Below, piece by piece: positions 31,833 through 38,787 of a stretch of 41,341 nt of DNA. Every line of letters begins with the position of its first letter. The first letter of the stretch is position 1. This stretch comes from a virus. The stretch lies in the IMG/VR virus record IMGVR_UViG_3300027851_000059, positions 1 to 41,341 of that record. One strand, 5' to 3'. Under the pieces are notes generated by a model. That model saw nothing but the letters and a program-made list of their open reading frames with translations, was not told the DNA's origin and did no database searches. Position numbers and translations under genes: made by a program.

Positions 31833-32240
31833 ATGACACAGAACACGAACAAAACCCAAAAGCAAGAGGCCAAGTTTGCAAAAGCTATGCAAGAGGCCTT
31901 GATTTACCGACTGGAGCAACTATCCCCAAACAGTAGCTTCAAAGACCTTGAAAAAATCTTGAAAGGCCAAGCCACTGGCCGCGATGCCGGAGACTTCGGC
32001 GACTACGTAAACCTTGTAGAAACGGTATTTGAACCCTACAACGATGCGATAGTAGAAACCGTAAAACACGAAGGCTCTGCAGCCGAAGTGGGGCTTACCA
32101 TATCTAAAGCGGTATTTGCTGATATGCTCAGCGGCATGGAAGTTGGCCATGGCAGCGTATGGAACGACCAGATAAACCTGCGCGCACTTACTAAAGTACT
32201 TGAACTACTGGACAGGATCCATTACATCGATAAAGACTAA
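31833..32240 (+). CDS. Uncharacterised protein (135 aa)
   Basis: I chose the ATG at 31833 (MTQNTNKTQK), since the longer frame from 31779 would run back into the structured leader. The protein is helical: NKTQKQEAKFAKAMQEALIYRLEQL, then SFKDLEKILKG, and a mixed second half ending LLDRIHYIDKD. The leader above may attenuate its expression. It shares a terminator with the convergent integrase. Unknown function; a regulator of lysogeny or integration is possible from position. Confidence 0.55.
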   Translation: MTQNTNKTQKQEAKFAKAMQEALIYRLEQLSPNSSFKDLEKILKGQATGRDAGDFGDYVNLVETVFEPYNDAIVETVKHEGSAAEVGLTISKAVFADMLSGMEVGHGSVWNDQINLRALTKVLELLDRIHYIDKD

Positions 32241-32258
32241 ACCATTGCAAGCAGTGCA
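32235..32258 (+). repeat. Dispersed GACTAAACCATT ... GCAGTGCA element
   Basis: GACTAAACCATT, 4 nt, GCAGTGCA overlaps the stop of gene 31833. The same two blocks occur at 9651-9675 (plus strand, 5-nt spacer) and 9724-9744 (minus strand, 1-nt spacer). GGTTTAGTC also lies at 31701-31709. A shared binding site or recombination relic is possible. Confidence 0.55.
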
Positions 32259-32262
32259 TGCC

Positions 32263-32298
32263 AGCCCTACGTATACCCATACGTAGGGCTTTTTTTTT
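32263..32298. terminator. Bidirectional terminator between convergent genes
   Basis: AGCCCTACGTAT (32263-32274) pairs perfectly with ATACGTAGGGCT (32279-32290) around ACCC, with eight T after. The integrase stop lies within the T-run. Confidence 0.88.
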
Positions 32299-33481
32299 AT
32301 ACCACATTGGGTACTTGCTGCTTGTTTATTGCCAAAAAACGGGCATCGTATAGCAAATTGGCTTTCCGCTTACGGCTTTCTGCCAAATGGATGTAAATTT
32401 TGATCGTCTCCCACTTGCTTATGCCCATCAGCTCCATACACACCTCAGGCGAACCACCGTTCTCCAAAAACAGGGTTGCAAAAGTATGCCTGCCTATGTG
32501 AAACGACATGGGGGTTTTGATACCCGCCTTTTTCCTTACCGACTTAAGCGATTTATTTAAGGTTGCATTTTGCGTTACCTGAAAAACCCTACCCGTTTTG
32601 GTATTTACCAACGCCATTAGGTTAGGGCCAATCGGGAAAACTACCTTTAGTTTCAGCTTGCGTGTTTTTTGAGGTACAAACTCCATTTTGTCGCCAATAA
32701 ATTGGCCATGTGTAAGGTTAACTACATCTTGGTACCGCATTCCGGTGCCACAGCTCCAAAGAAAACACCTTAAAGCCTCTTGCTCGTTGTGTGGCAGCTC
32801 ATTGGTTGCAAATAGCTCTATTAGCTTATCTAGTTCAGAATTAAGCAAAGCCATACGGCTACCTCTTGGGCGCTGTACTTTAAAGTTCAAGTAAGGGTCT
32901 ATTATTTTGGCTCCAGTTTCTCGAACTAATGCCAAAAACTTCTTGAAATTTTTATGGTGCTTTCCACGTGTACTTTCTTGCAATCCATTGCTTAGCATAT
33001 GCAAGTCCCATTTCCGTACAAAAACGGTATCGATATCGCCAAATGTAGCTGAAGAACAATACTCGTTAAGCTTTACAAGCATTTGGGCATAATCTTTTTT
33101 GCTGGTCGGGTACCTTTGGCTTTCTTGCTCTATCAACCCTGCCAGAACTGATTGTACGCTGGTTCTAATTGATTTGTTGCTGTACATTTCGGCAATGGTT
33201 TGCACCGTAAAAACCTTATCGGTAAAATGCAAAGTATTGATGATATCAAACAACCTTGCATTAGCCTTAAATATGGCATCGTTGTAGGTTTTTTCTAGTT
33301 TCTTATCCTTTAAGCCCACTATCCTCTGCCCGCGAGAGTCAAAGTTTTCTGGAGCAACATGGAAACCCAATGGAATGACCTTTCTTTTCCGATCGGTAAT
33401 AATCTGTAATTGAACCGCCCTTGTTCCGTCCTCGCGAACGTAATCGCTTCTCAATACTACTTTGTGTGTTGTGTTAAACAT
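32297..33481 (-). CDS. int: Tyrosine-type site-specific integrase
   Basis: The 394-aa phage integrase has an N-terminal arm-binding region (1-90), a SAM-like core-binding domain (about 95-195) and a catalytic domain. Catalytic candidates are Arg249 (CGTGMRYQD), a Lys in QKTRK (272-275), His328 and Arg331 (FHIGRHTFA) and the nucleophile Tyr363 (KIYIHL). The second His of the usual LGH box is absent: the segment reads LMGISKWETIK. It would recombine attP with the host tRNA gene. attP lies about 135 nt upstream of its start. Confidence 0.9.
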   Translation of the reverse strand: MFNTTHKVVLRSDYVREDGTRAVQLQIITDRKRKVIPLGFHVAPENFDSRGQRIVGLKDKKLEKTYNDAIFKANARLFDIINTLHFTDKVFTVQTIAEMYSNKSIRTSVQSVLAGLIEQESQRYPTSKKDYAQMLVKLNEYCSSATFGDIDTVFVRKWDLHMLSNGLQESTRGKHHKNFKKFLALVRETGAKIIDPYLNFKVQRPRGSRMALLNSELDKLIELFATNELPHNEQEALRCFLWSCGTGMRYQDVVNLTHGQFIGDKMEFVPQKTRKLKLKVVFPIGPNLMALVNTKTGRVFQVTQNATLNKSLKSVRKKAGIKTPMSFHIGRHTFATLFLENGGSPEVCMELMGISKWETIKIYIHLAESRKRKANLLYDARFLAINKQQVPNVV

Positions 33482-33583
33482 GGAAACAGGTTGTTAAACG
33501 GTTTGTGAAACAAAGCGACCTGGATTCCTAGAAAGTGTAGATTTTGTGTTGCAAGCCTAATGTGGCTTACAGGCTTAAAACGC

Positions 33584-33612
33584 AAAGCGGAGTGGAAATT
33601 CCACTCCGCTTT
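33584..33612. terminator. Perfect palindrome next to attP, terminator-like
   Basis: AAAGCGGAGTGGAA (33584-33597) and TTCCACTCCGCTTT (33599-33612) flank one A. It lies directly downstream of the tRNA 3'-end sequence (read on the minus strand), so after integration it would supply a terminator to the restored tRNA gene. Confidence 0.65.
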
Positions 33613-33613
33613 A

Positions 33614-33631
33614 GCGGTCCGGACGGGACTC
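33614..33631 (-). other. attP core, tRNA 3' end (probably tRNA-Asp)
   Basis: On the minus strand the sequence reads GAGTCCCGTCCGGACCGC. This matches a tRNA from the T-loop GAG through T-stem, the acceptor strand CCGGACC and discriminator G73. Acceptor GGTCCGG with G73 fits Bacteroidota tRNA-Asp. No other tRNA part is present, so it is an attachment core and not a gene. The neighbouring integrase and flanking phage genes support attP. Confidence 0.75.
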
Positions 33632-33706
33632 TATAGTCTTTCTGAAACCATTGTCATTATTAGGTTATAGGTTTTATGTTTTGGGTATTGTAGCAACTTT
33701 TGTACT

Positions 33707-34099
33707 TTATTCGGGTATGGATATCTGATTCTGTGCAAGCAAACGCATCATTTTCATTTCGCGCTCATAGCTCAGTGTTAGTTTTCGGTAAGCCGTATGC
33801 AGCTCTTCGCTCAGCTCCTTGAGCTTGCTATTGCCGTATGGCTCTTGTGCCTCTTGAACAATAGAAAGCTTAGTCAACTCCTCCTCATACTCACTCCCAA
33901 ACTCTTTATCAAAGTCTACCTCAAGGGTTTCGCAAAAGGTTTTAACATACTCCAGCTTAGGTAATTCGGCTTTTCTAATGTTATTCCAAGTACCACGGGT
34001 AATATCCAGCACTAGGGAAATATCACCAACAGAAAATGAAGATTTCTTAAGAATCTCGTCCATCTTTTTACCGACATGAATATTTTTTCTATCTGACAT
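33707..34099 (-). CDS. Phage repressor (XRE-like HTH)
   Basis: A 130-residue protein, divergent from a Cro-like gene. Residues about 10-62 form an HTH domain (GKKMDEILKKSSFSVGDISLVLDITRGTWNNIRKAELPKLEYV). The C-terminal half (85-125) is a charged coiled coil, probably for dimerisation, with no peptidase domain, so induction is unlikely to follow LexA-type self-cleavage. The divergent intergenic region contains a palindromic operator candidate. Likely the lysogeny repressor. Confidence 0.7.
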   Translation of the reverse strand: MSDRKNIHVGKKMDEILKKSSFSVGDISLVLDITRGTWNNIRKAELPKLEYVKTFCETLEVDFDKEFGSEYEEELTKLSIVQEAQEPYGNSKLKELSEELHTAYRKLTLSYEREMKMMRLLAQNQISIPE

Positions 34100-34113
34100 A
34101 CAAAGGTTTACGT

Positions 34114-34129
34114 CAATTTGTGCAAATTG
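34114..34129. promoter_or_regulatory. Operator palindrome CAATTTG-TG-CAAATTG
   Basis: A perfect 7-bp-arm inverted repeat in the 130-nt repressor/Cro gap, 15 nt before the repressor start. A further half-site GTAAATTG lies at 34146-34153, and the same half-sites occur at 2151-2169. It is the best candidate for repressor or Cro binding. Confidence 0.6.
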
Positions 34130-34165
34130 ATGAATAAATTACTGCGTAAATTGAACAGGTATTTA

Positions 34166-34173
34166 TAGTTTTA
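34166..34173 (+). promoter_or_regulatory. -7-like box of early promoter
   Basis: TAGTTTTA matches TAnnTTTG in all but the last base and lies 56 nt before the Cro-like start at 34230. The -33 box is not clear. It would drive the early operon. Confidence 0.35.
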
Positions 34174-34229
34174 CAATGTAGCCCGTTTATAAAGGCAAAG
34201 TAAACACTAAATAACAAACTGTCAACTAT

Positions 34230-34454
34230 ATGTTGTGTAAGGAAGATATTATCAAGATTCGTAAATCATTGCCCAAAGGTTCAATCAAGGCGATAGCCAA
34301 AAAATTAGAGATTGATAGAGTGACCGTAAGCAGCCATATGAACGGTCATATGGAGTTCCCGAACATGGATATTATCAATGCTGCTATCGATATCAGAAAT
34401 GAATACCAGGATAAACAAAAGTTGGCCTTAAGCAAATTAAATGGCGACCACTAA
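34230..34454 (+). CDS. Cro-like HTH regulator
   Basis: A small 74-aa protein with an HTH at about 16-40 (GSIKAIAKKLEIDRVTVSSHMNG): helix 2 AIAKKLEI, recognition helix VTVSSHMNG. It is first in the early operon, divergent from the repressor, as Cro proteins are. It overlaps the next gene by 14 nt. Likely blocks repressor expression after induction. Confidence 0.65.
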   Translation: MLCKEDIIKIRKSLPKGSIKAIAKKLEIDRVTVSSHMNGHMEFPNMDIINAAIDIRNEYQDKQKLALSKLNGDH

Positions 34455-34707
34455 TCCATATAGCTCTTTTGTGTACAGGGCCTGTGCTGCGCGCACCAGG
34501 CTTATCAATAAAGGTGCCTCAAAAGTACCCGTGCTAAAAAGCCATAAGGATGTCGATTCGCTTAAAAAATGGCTTCAATTCTATGGCCATGTAGGTAACG
34601 ATAAAGTAAAAGCCTGGTTCTTCAGAGAACTAGCAACAATTGAGGCTGTTATGCCACCTAATTTTCAAAAGCAGCTTGAAAAACTATTGACCGATGAAGA
34701 AAACTAA
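34441..34707 (+). CDS. Early protein (88 aa)
   Basis: Starts MATTNPYSSFVYRACAARTRL and has a basic, helical character, with KKWLQFYGHVGNDKVKAWFFRELATIEAV in the middle. It overlaps its upstream and downstream neighbours by 14 nt each, so it lies in a tightly packed early operon. No family recognised. Small basic early proteins often modulate host DNA or RNA polymerase; this is only a positional guess. Confidence 0.55.
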   Translation: MATTNPYSSFVYRACAARTRLINKGASKVPVLKSHKDVDSLKKWLQFYGHVGNDKVKAWFFRELATIEAVMPPNFQKQLEKLLTDEEN

Positions 34708-35173
34708 CCTTGAGTATTACTATCAACTACAATCTAGCGATTCTATTATCGAGGAGACTGTGATTGAGTTGTCCGACCCTCATTCCATTACATGGATTCG
34801 GTATGTAAAACACAGCAATGGAGCTGGAGACGAAGGCCATTTTACGCCTAGGAAATTTTCAGGTGGCGTAATGAACTTTATCCAAAAGCACTTTCAACGC
34901 ACTCACGAGTCAACATACAACCGGGTAAGAACCAGTGCCATGAATGCTGCCCTTGCCATTTTTGCAGCATCAACAACTAATATTTCAGAACCTCAAAAGC
35001 CATTCAAATTGATTGACGTAACCGATTTGCCAATTGATGATTTGCGCACCAGGCTTTACCTACTTGAGCGCGAAATAGCGAAAGCACCTACGCCTGAGGT
35101 AATTAGTATGCTTCAAATAGAGCGCCAGCAAATATTAGATGAAGTGTTTAACCGTGCAAGACCCTTGGTATGA
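34694..35173 (+). CDS. Early protein (159 aa)
   Basis: Starts MKKTNLEYYYQLQSSDSIIEET. The first half has beta character (ETVIELSDPHSITWIRYVKHSNG), followed by RKFSGGVMNFIQKHFQRTHESTYNRVRTSAMNAALAIFAAS, a helical basic stretch, and a C-terminal helical pair (LRTRLYLLEREIAKAPTPEVISMLQIERQQIL). No family recognised. It overlaps the nucleotidyltransferase gene by 4 nt and probably works in early gene control or replication. Confidence 0.55.
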   Translation: MKKTNLEYYYQLQSSDSIIEETVIELSDPHSITWIRYVKHSNGAGDEGHFTPRKFSGGVMNFIQKHFQRTHESTYNRVRTSAMNAALAIFAASTTNISEPQKPFKLIDVTDLPIDDLRTRLYLLEREIAKAPTPEVISMLQIERQQILDEVFNRARPLV

Positions 35174-35763
35174 GCGATAAAGCCAAAATGCCACTAACCG
35201 AAGCAAGATACTTGGCCGAAGCCATTAAAAGCAAGCTTGCGCCTCACTGCCAAATGATTGCCATAGCCGGCAGCATTAGAAGAGAGAAGTCTTTTGTTGG
35301 CGATATCGAGATAGTGGCCATACCCAAAACCGAATTTGTCCAAAGCGAGTTGTTTGGCGGCAATGTACCCAAGCGCAGTAAAGCCTTTTCTGATACAGTG
35401 CTAAGTTTCGGTTGGCACGACAAAGGCGACCCGGCCATGGGCAAAATGGTAAAAATGAATCTGCATGAAGGCATCAGCCTTGATTTGTTTATCTGCCAGC
35501 CCGAAAATTGGGGATACATATTCATGCTTCGCACCGGTAGTGATTGGTTTAATAAAGAAGTATTGATCAAGAGATTGCATGACCGCTATTATACCTTAGA
35601 AGACGGATGGGTGAAACTAAAAGGTAATACCGTGCACACGCCCCTAGAGAATGATATGTTTCAATTGATGCGGTTGCCCAACATACCGCCACATTACCGC
35701 GAAGAAGAAGCTTACTACAAATACCTGGAAAGGATAAGATTTAGTGCATCCTCTGGTAGCTAG
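35170..35763 (+). CDS. DNA polymerase beta-like (family X) nucleotidyltransferase
   Basis: The 197-aa protein has AGSIRREKSFVGDIEIVAIPK (33-53), the family X palm motif with acidic residues Asp45 and Glu47. LDLFIC (104-109) carries the third carboxylate, Asp105. Later LRTGSDWFNKEVLIKRL (120-136) and LPNIPPHYREEE (169-180) match the Pol X C-terminal pattern. It lacks the N-terminal 8-kDa lyase and fingers domains, so it is a minimal version, perhaps a repair or end-extending polymerase or a nucleotidylating enzyme. It is followed by a structured non-coding region. Confidence 0.75.
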   Translation: MSDKAKMPLTEARYLAEAIKSKLAPHCQMIAIAGSIRREKSFVGDIEIVAIPKTEFVQSELFGGNVPKRSKAFSDTVLSFGWHDKGDPAMGKMVKMNLHEGISLDLFICQPENWGYIFMLRTGSDWFNKEVLIKRLHDRYYTLEDGWVKLKGNTVHTPLENDMFQLMRLPNIPPHYREEEAYYKYLERIRFSASSGS

Positions 35764-36020
35764 GGGGAATGGGAGGCGCGCGACTCCCGGCACTTGCTAA
35801 AATGCTCTGGCTACCGGTGGCCACTAAAACCGGATCGTTCTTTATATCGATTCCGAGGAATCGCCGAACCATTACCCCTGCAGGCCTTGAGCAAGCCACC
35901 AAGCAGGGTTAAAATATAGTTGTTGGTTGGCCGCATAGCTGCGTTTGGTTCAGATTCTTATACAGCTATGCGGTGCACAACGCTTTACCACGGATATCAA
36001 TTAACCAAGCCATATTTATC
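35764..36020. other. Structured non-coding stretch in the early operon (possible ncRNA)
   Basis: The 257 nt hold no credible gene. Pairings include GGGAG/CTCCC (35771-35775/35784-35788), GGTAGC/GCTACC (35755-35760/35810-35815), GGGG and AATGG with CCATTACCCC (35869-35878), CGATTC/GAATCG around CGAG, CTTGCT/AGCAAG (35793-35798/35890-35895) and GGTGG/CCACC (35816-35820/35896-35900), the last two interlocked, then a CCCTGC/GCAGGG hairpin (35876-35906). CCGCATAGCTG/CAGCTATGCGG (35931-35941/35963-35973) adds a perfect 11-bp stem with a 21-nt loop. No known ribozyme or riboswitch recognised. Confidence 0.4.
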
Positions 36021-36260
36021 ATGTCAGAATCAATTCAACAAGAAAAAGCCCTCAATGCTGCCGATGCCATCCAAATTGCCAAAGAAAAGGGCTGGAACCC
36101 GGTTAGCATTATCCTGAGCAAGAAAATCTATTACGTAGAGCCGGGACCGAAAACATGTTACCCATGGGAAACCGTAATTTTTGCAGGTAACCCCAAAGAC
36201 TTAACAGAGGCCGATTTCGAAGGTAAAATATCGAAACCCTTTCCCAAAGATGAGGACTAA
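36021..36260 (+). CDS. Small early protein (79 aa)
   Basis: I chose the ATG at 36021 (MSESIQQEKA), since the frame from 35973 runs back into the perfect stem. ALNAADAIQIAKEKGWNPVSI forms an amphipathic helix and WETVIFAGNPKDLTEADFEGKI an acidic end. It overlaps the next gene by 11 nt. It is the first gene after the structured stretch, which may control it. No family recognised. Confidence 0.5.
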   Translation: MSESIQQEKALNAADAIQIAKEKGWNPVSIILSKKIYYVEPGPKTCYPWETVIFAGNPKDLTEADFEGKISKPFPKDED

Positions 36261-36570
36261 GAGCCGCATCAGGTTTTTGCCGGGTCAATTAGTTATCTGC
36301 GAAAACAGCCATTGGTACAACACTTCTAGCGAATTGCTAGAAGTTGTTGCCAACGGGCCAATAGCCGAAAAAGAATACACCGTAAACCTATATGCCCGAG
36401 TACAGCTCAAAGAAAAGTGGCTTATCAGCTACTGTGTTGAGCTCAAAGAATTCCCAGGCATACTTTACCCAGCAGCATTTTTCAGGCATGCCATGCCGCT
36501 AAAGAGCATCAGCAGGCTAGAGCAATCACTGGCCTTAGCACTAAAGATTACCACACCACAAAGAAATTAA
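36250..36570 (+). CDS. Small early protein (106 aa)
   Basis: Starts MRTKSRIRFLPGQLVICENSHWYN. The protein appears beta-rich (small barrel: GQLVICENS, ELLEVVANGP, EYTVNLYARVQLKEKWLISYCVELKEF), then a helical basic C-terminus. A barrel of this size could bind nucleic acid or protein; no family recognised. It is in the same operon as its neighbours. Confidence 0.5.
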   Translation: MRTKSRIRFLPGQLVICENSHWYNTSSELLEVVANGPIAEKEYTVNLYARVQLKEKWLISYCVELKEFPGILYPAAFFRHAMPLKSISRLEQSLALALKITTPQRN

Positions 36571-36573
36571 GCA

Positions 36574-37590
36574 ATGATTTATAGGTTAACACTCGAAGAG
36601 GCTACAGCTGCAGCAGTAGCAAAAGGCTTTGAAAGCTATACTGTTATCAAGGGTATTAGAAGCTATAAAGTAATCGAAGGCATTCACGACCATCCAATTG
36701 GAGGAACCTTGGTATATCAGTTTGGAACTAAAGACAAGCCACAGAAAGCAGAAATACGCCAAGTCGATAAGCTGTATATCACAGAAGGTGAAATGATGGC
36801 AAATACCTTAATGTCTCTAGATAAACCAATAGGAATCACGCCTGGCAATATCATTTACGAGTTGCGCATAATGGAGCTGCAGAGTGCCATTGATAGGTAC
36901 GAACTTGCCAACATGCCTTACCCAATAATATGGCGTTACGAGCTACTGCAGGTTAAAGGATTATTAGCGTTATTGCAAGCAATTCAAACACCTGAGGCAA
37001 TAGTTAATCCTATTCCTCCATCAGATCCAATTTCGCCTGCAGCTGAAATTACTCCAGCAATTGAACCTGTAATTGCCGCCGAACCGTCGCCCATCACAGC
37101 CACCGAAACGGATGAAGAAAGTAAAAAGGCCAGGCAAAAGGTATATAAGGACCGCTGGCGCGAGAAAAACAAGAACCGCATAGCCCAAGCCCAAAGCGAG
37201 GAATCAATTATTGGACCACCGGCCCTAAAGCGCACTAGTCCACAGAGCCAGCCCACTCTAGCAACAAATAATGTAATAGAGGAAGATGAAGACTATACTG
37301 AAGCCGAAGCTTTGGAGCTGGAGCCGATGGAAGATATTGACGATAAAGATTTCAAGCCGCAGCCTACATTGGCCAAGCGCGATACCAAGCCAGTAATAAA
37401 AGTAGATGAGGCAAACCCAGACGATTATGTGGCCGTGCCCTCACCGGTGTTTCGGAAAACAGATGATAACCATCCGCTTTTGCGAAACCTATCGCCCGAA
37501 ATAAGGGCAAAAACGCATGTAGTACCCAAATTAAGCAAAGAAGAAATGGCACTGGCCATAGCAAGAGCCAAGCAAATCAGCCGCAAATAA
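36574..37590 (+). CDS. Modular early protein with C-terminal RAKT...SKEEM motif (338 aa)
   Basis: Residues 1-130 form a globular part (YRLTLEEATAAAVAKGFESY and ELRIMELQSAIDRYELANMPYPIIWRYELLQVKGLL). A Pro/Ala/Glu-rich linker (140-180), a basic helix (KARQKVYKDRWREKNKNRI), an acidic stretch (EEDEDYTEAEALELEPMEDIDDKD) and a C-terminal motif (about 305-335) follow. The motif, SPEIRAKTHVVPKLSKEEM, recurs almost unchanged in the 65-aa protein at 38428 on the other side of the PP-loop gene, which suggests a docking peptide for a common partner. Confidence 0.5.
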   Translation: MIYRLTLEEATAAAVAKGFESYTVIKGIRSYKVIEGIHDHPIGGTLVYQFGTKDKPQKAEIRQVDKLYITEGEMMANTLMSLDKPIGITPGNIIYELRIMELQSAIDRYELANMPYPIIWRYELLQVKGLLALLQAIQTPEAIVNPIPPSDPISPAAEITPAIEPVIAAEPSPITATETDEESKKARQKVYKDRWREKNKNRIAQAQSEESIIGPPALKRTSPQSQPTLATNNVIEEDEDYTEAEALELEPMEDIDDKDFKPQPTLAKRDTKPVIKVDEANPDDYVAVPSPVFRKTDDNHPLLRNLSPEIRAKTHVVPKLSKEEMALAIARAKQISRK

Positions 37591-37610
37591 ACCAAAAAAG
37601 CAATTTACAA

Positions 37611-38438
37611 ATGATTCAAATTCCTGAAATAGTAATAGAACATTTAAAAAATGGTGCACGATTAGCTATAAATCTATCGGGAGGAAAGGATAGCCAAGCA
37701 ATGGCACGTGCATTATGGGAAGCTTTGCCTGAATATCGTCACCATATGTTTTGCATCCATGCCGACCTTGGTCGTATGGAATGGACTCAAACGATTGATA
37801 TGGTGAAGCAATTGGCCAAGATGCTTAAGTTGCCTTTAACCATTGTAAGTAGGCCAAAAGGGGACTTATTAGCACGTTGGCAGGAACGAATGGAATTGTT
37901 AAAAGGTCAAAATAAACCCCATTGGAGTTCCTCAGCAGCAAGATATTGCACTAGCGATTTAAAGCGTAACCCTATTAATACTTATCTGCGCAACTATCCT
38001 TACATAATCAGTTGCGAGGGGATTAGAGCTATTGAAAGCTATAATAGGGCAAAAAAGGAAGTTTTTTCAACTAGAACAGCCATTACCACTAAAAATCGCA
38101 AGGCTTTTACCTGGTATCCAATATTTGATTGGAGCGAAGAGCAGGTATGGGAAAGTTGGGGCATGTCGAGTACTACTCTTAGTGTACTACGCCTTACATA
38201 CGCTGCAACAGGTAAAGTGCATTCTATGTGGCCATTTCATCCAGCTTATGTTTTCGGCAACCAAAGGCTTAGTTGCTGTATGTGTGTGCTTGGTAGTAAA
38301 AAAGACCTAGCCAACGGCGTAAAGCATAACCCCGAAATAGCAAAAGAACTAGCCAAAATGGAAGATGTAAGTGGCTTCACTTTCAGAAAAGATATTTCCA
38401 TAACTCAGTTAATAAAAGAACAAACGAATGCCCATTAA
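37611..38438 (+). CDS. PAPS reductase-like PP-loop protein
   Basis: ATP-pyrophosphatase (PP-loop) with SGGKDS at 23-28, followed by FCIHADLGRMEW (47-58) and Cys113 in RYCTSDLK. A cysteine cluster SCCMCVLGSKKD lies near 221-232. The 275-aa size and the cysteine pattern match phage PAPS-reductase/FAD-synthetase-like proteins and relate distantly to DndC. Such proteins could adenylate or sulfur-modify a nucleic acid or act against host defence; true PAPS reduction is less likely. It overlaps a short gene with the RAKT...SKEEM motif by 11 nt. Confidence 0.75.
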   Translation: MIQIPEIVIEHLKNGARLAINLSGGKDSQAMARALWEALPEYRHHMFCIHADLGRMEWTQTIDMVKQLAKMLKLPLTIVSRPKGDLLARWQERMELLKGQNKPHWSSSAARYCTSDLKRNPINTYLRNYPYIISCEGIRAIESYNRAKKEVFSTRTAITTKNRKAFTWYPIFDWSEEQVWESWGMSSTTLSVLRLTYAATGKVHSMWPFHPAYVFGNQRLSCCMCVLGSKKDLANGVKHNPEIAKELAKMEDVSGFTFRKDISITQLIKEQTNAH

Positions 38439-38625
38439 AACAAACAAACCCCTAAACGAATCACCCACACCCCAACCGATGGCGGAGGTAGTAAGCAAGC
38501 TGCACCCCGATTTGCGGGCTAAAACGCGCATAATGCCCAAGGTGAGCAAAGAAGAAATGGAAGCCGCCATACTTAAAGCCAACAAAAGCCTAGGCAAGTG
38601 CGGAGGGCACACCACCAGATATTGA
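38428..38625 (+). CDS. Short RAKT...SKEEM motif protein (65 aa)
   Basis: Starts MPIKTNKPLNE and has a disordered N-terminus. Residues 25-55 (LHPDLRAKTRIMPKVSKEEM, then EAAILKANKSL) repeat the C-terminus of the protein at 36574: Leu-x-Pro-x-x-Arg-Ala-Lys-Thr-x-x-x-Pro-Lys-x-Ser-Lys-Glu-Glu-Met-x-x-Ala-Ile. It seems to be a free copy of that module. It overlaps the PP-loop gene and so may be a subunit or adaptor for it. Confidence 0.5.
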   Translation: MPIKTNKPLNESPTPQPMAEVVSKLHPDLRAKTRIMPKVSKEEMEAAILKANKSLGKCGGHTTRY

Positions 38626-38658
38626 TTTTTTACTAACGCTTTTATAAATAACACGATT

Positions 38659-38784
38659 ATGGATTGGAATACGATTATTAATGAAATGGATAATGTTCAT
38701 GCAAAAGTGTATAAAGCGCTTCTCGCTATCATCGAAAAAGGTGGTTTGGTTACTTCTGTTGACCTTGAAACACAGGAGGGCTAA
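38659..38784 (+). CDS. Small ORF (41 aa) in the early operon
   Basis: The frame from ATG 38659 to TAA 38784 gives MDWNTIINEMDNVHAKVYKAL and an ILE/LYS-rich middle, ending LETQEG. It is a helical peptide in the operon direction, filling an otherwise empty gap and ending 3 nt before the next start. No family recognised; unusually short, but its codon use looks like its neighbours. Confidence 0.45.
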   Translation: MDWNTIINEMDNVHAKVYKALLAIIEKGGLVTSVDLETQEG

Positions 38785-38787
38785 GCG

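Noticed and set aside
33614-33631. Complete tRNA gene at the attP core
   Set aside because: Only the last 18 nt of a tRNA are present; upstream bases do not form T-loop or anticodon arm.
35764-35910. HDV-like or other known ribozyme, or a tRNA
   Set aside because: Some motifs looked suggestive (GAATGGGAG, GATTCC), but no complete core, T-arm or anticodon arm could be assembled.
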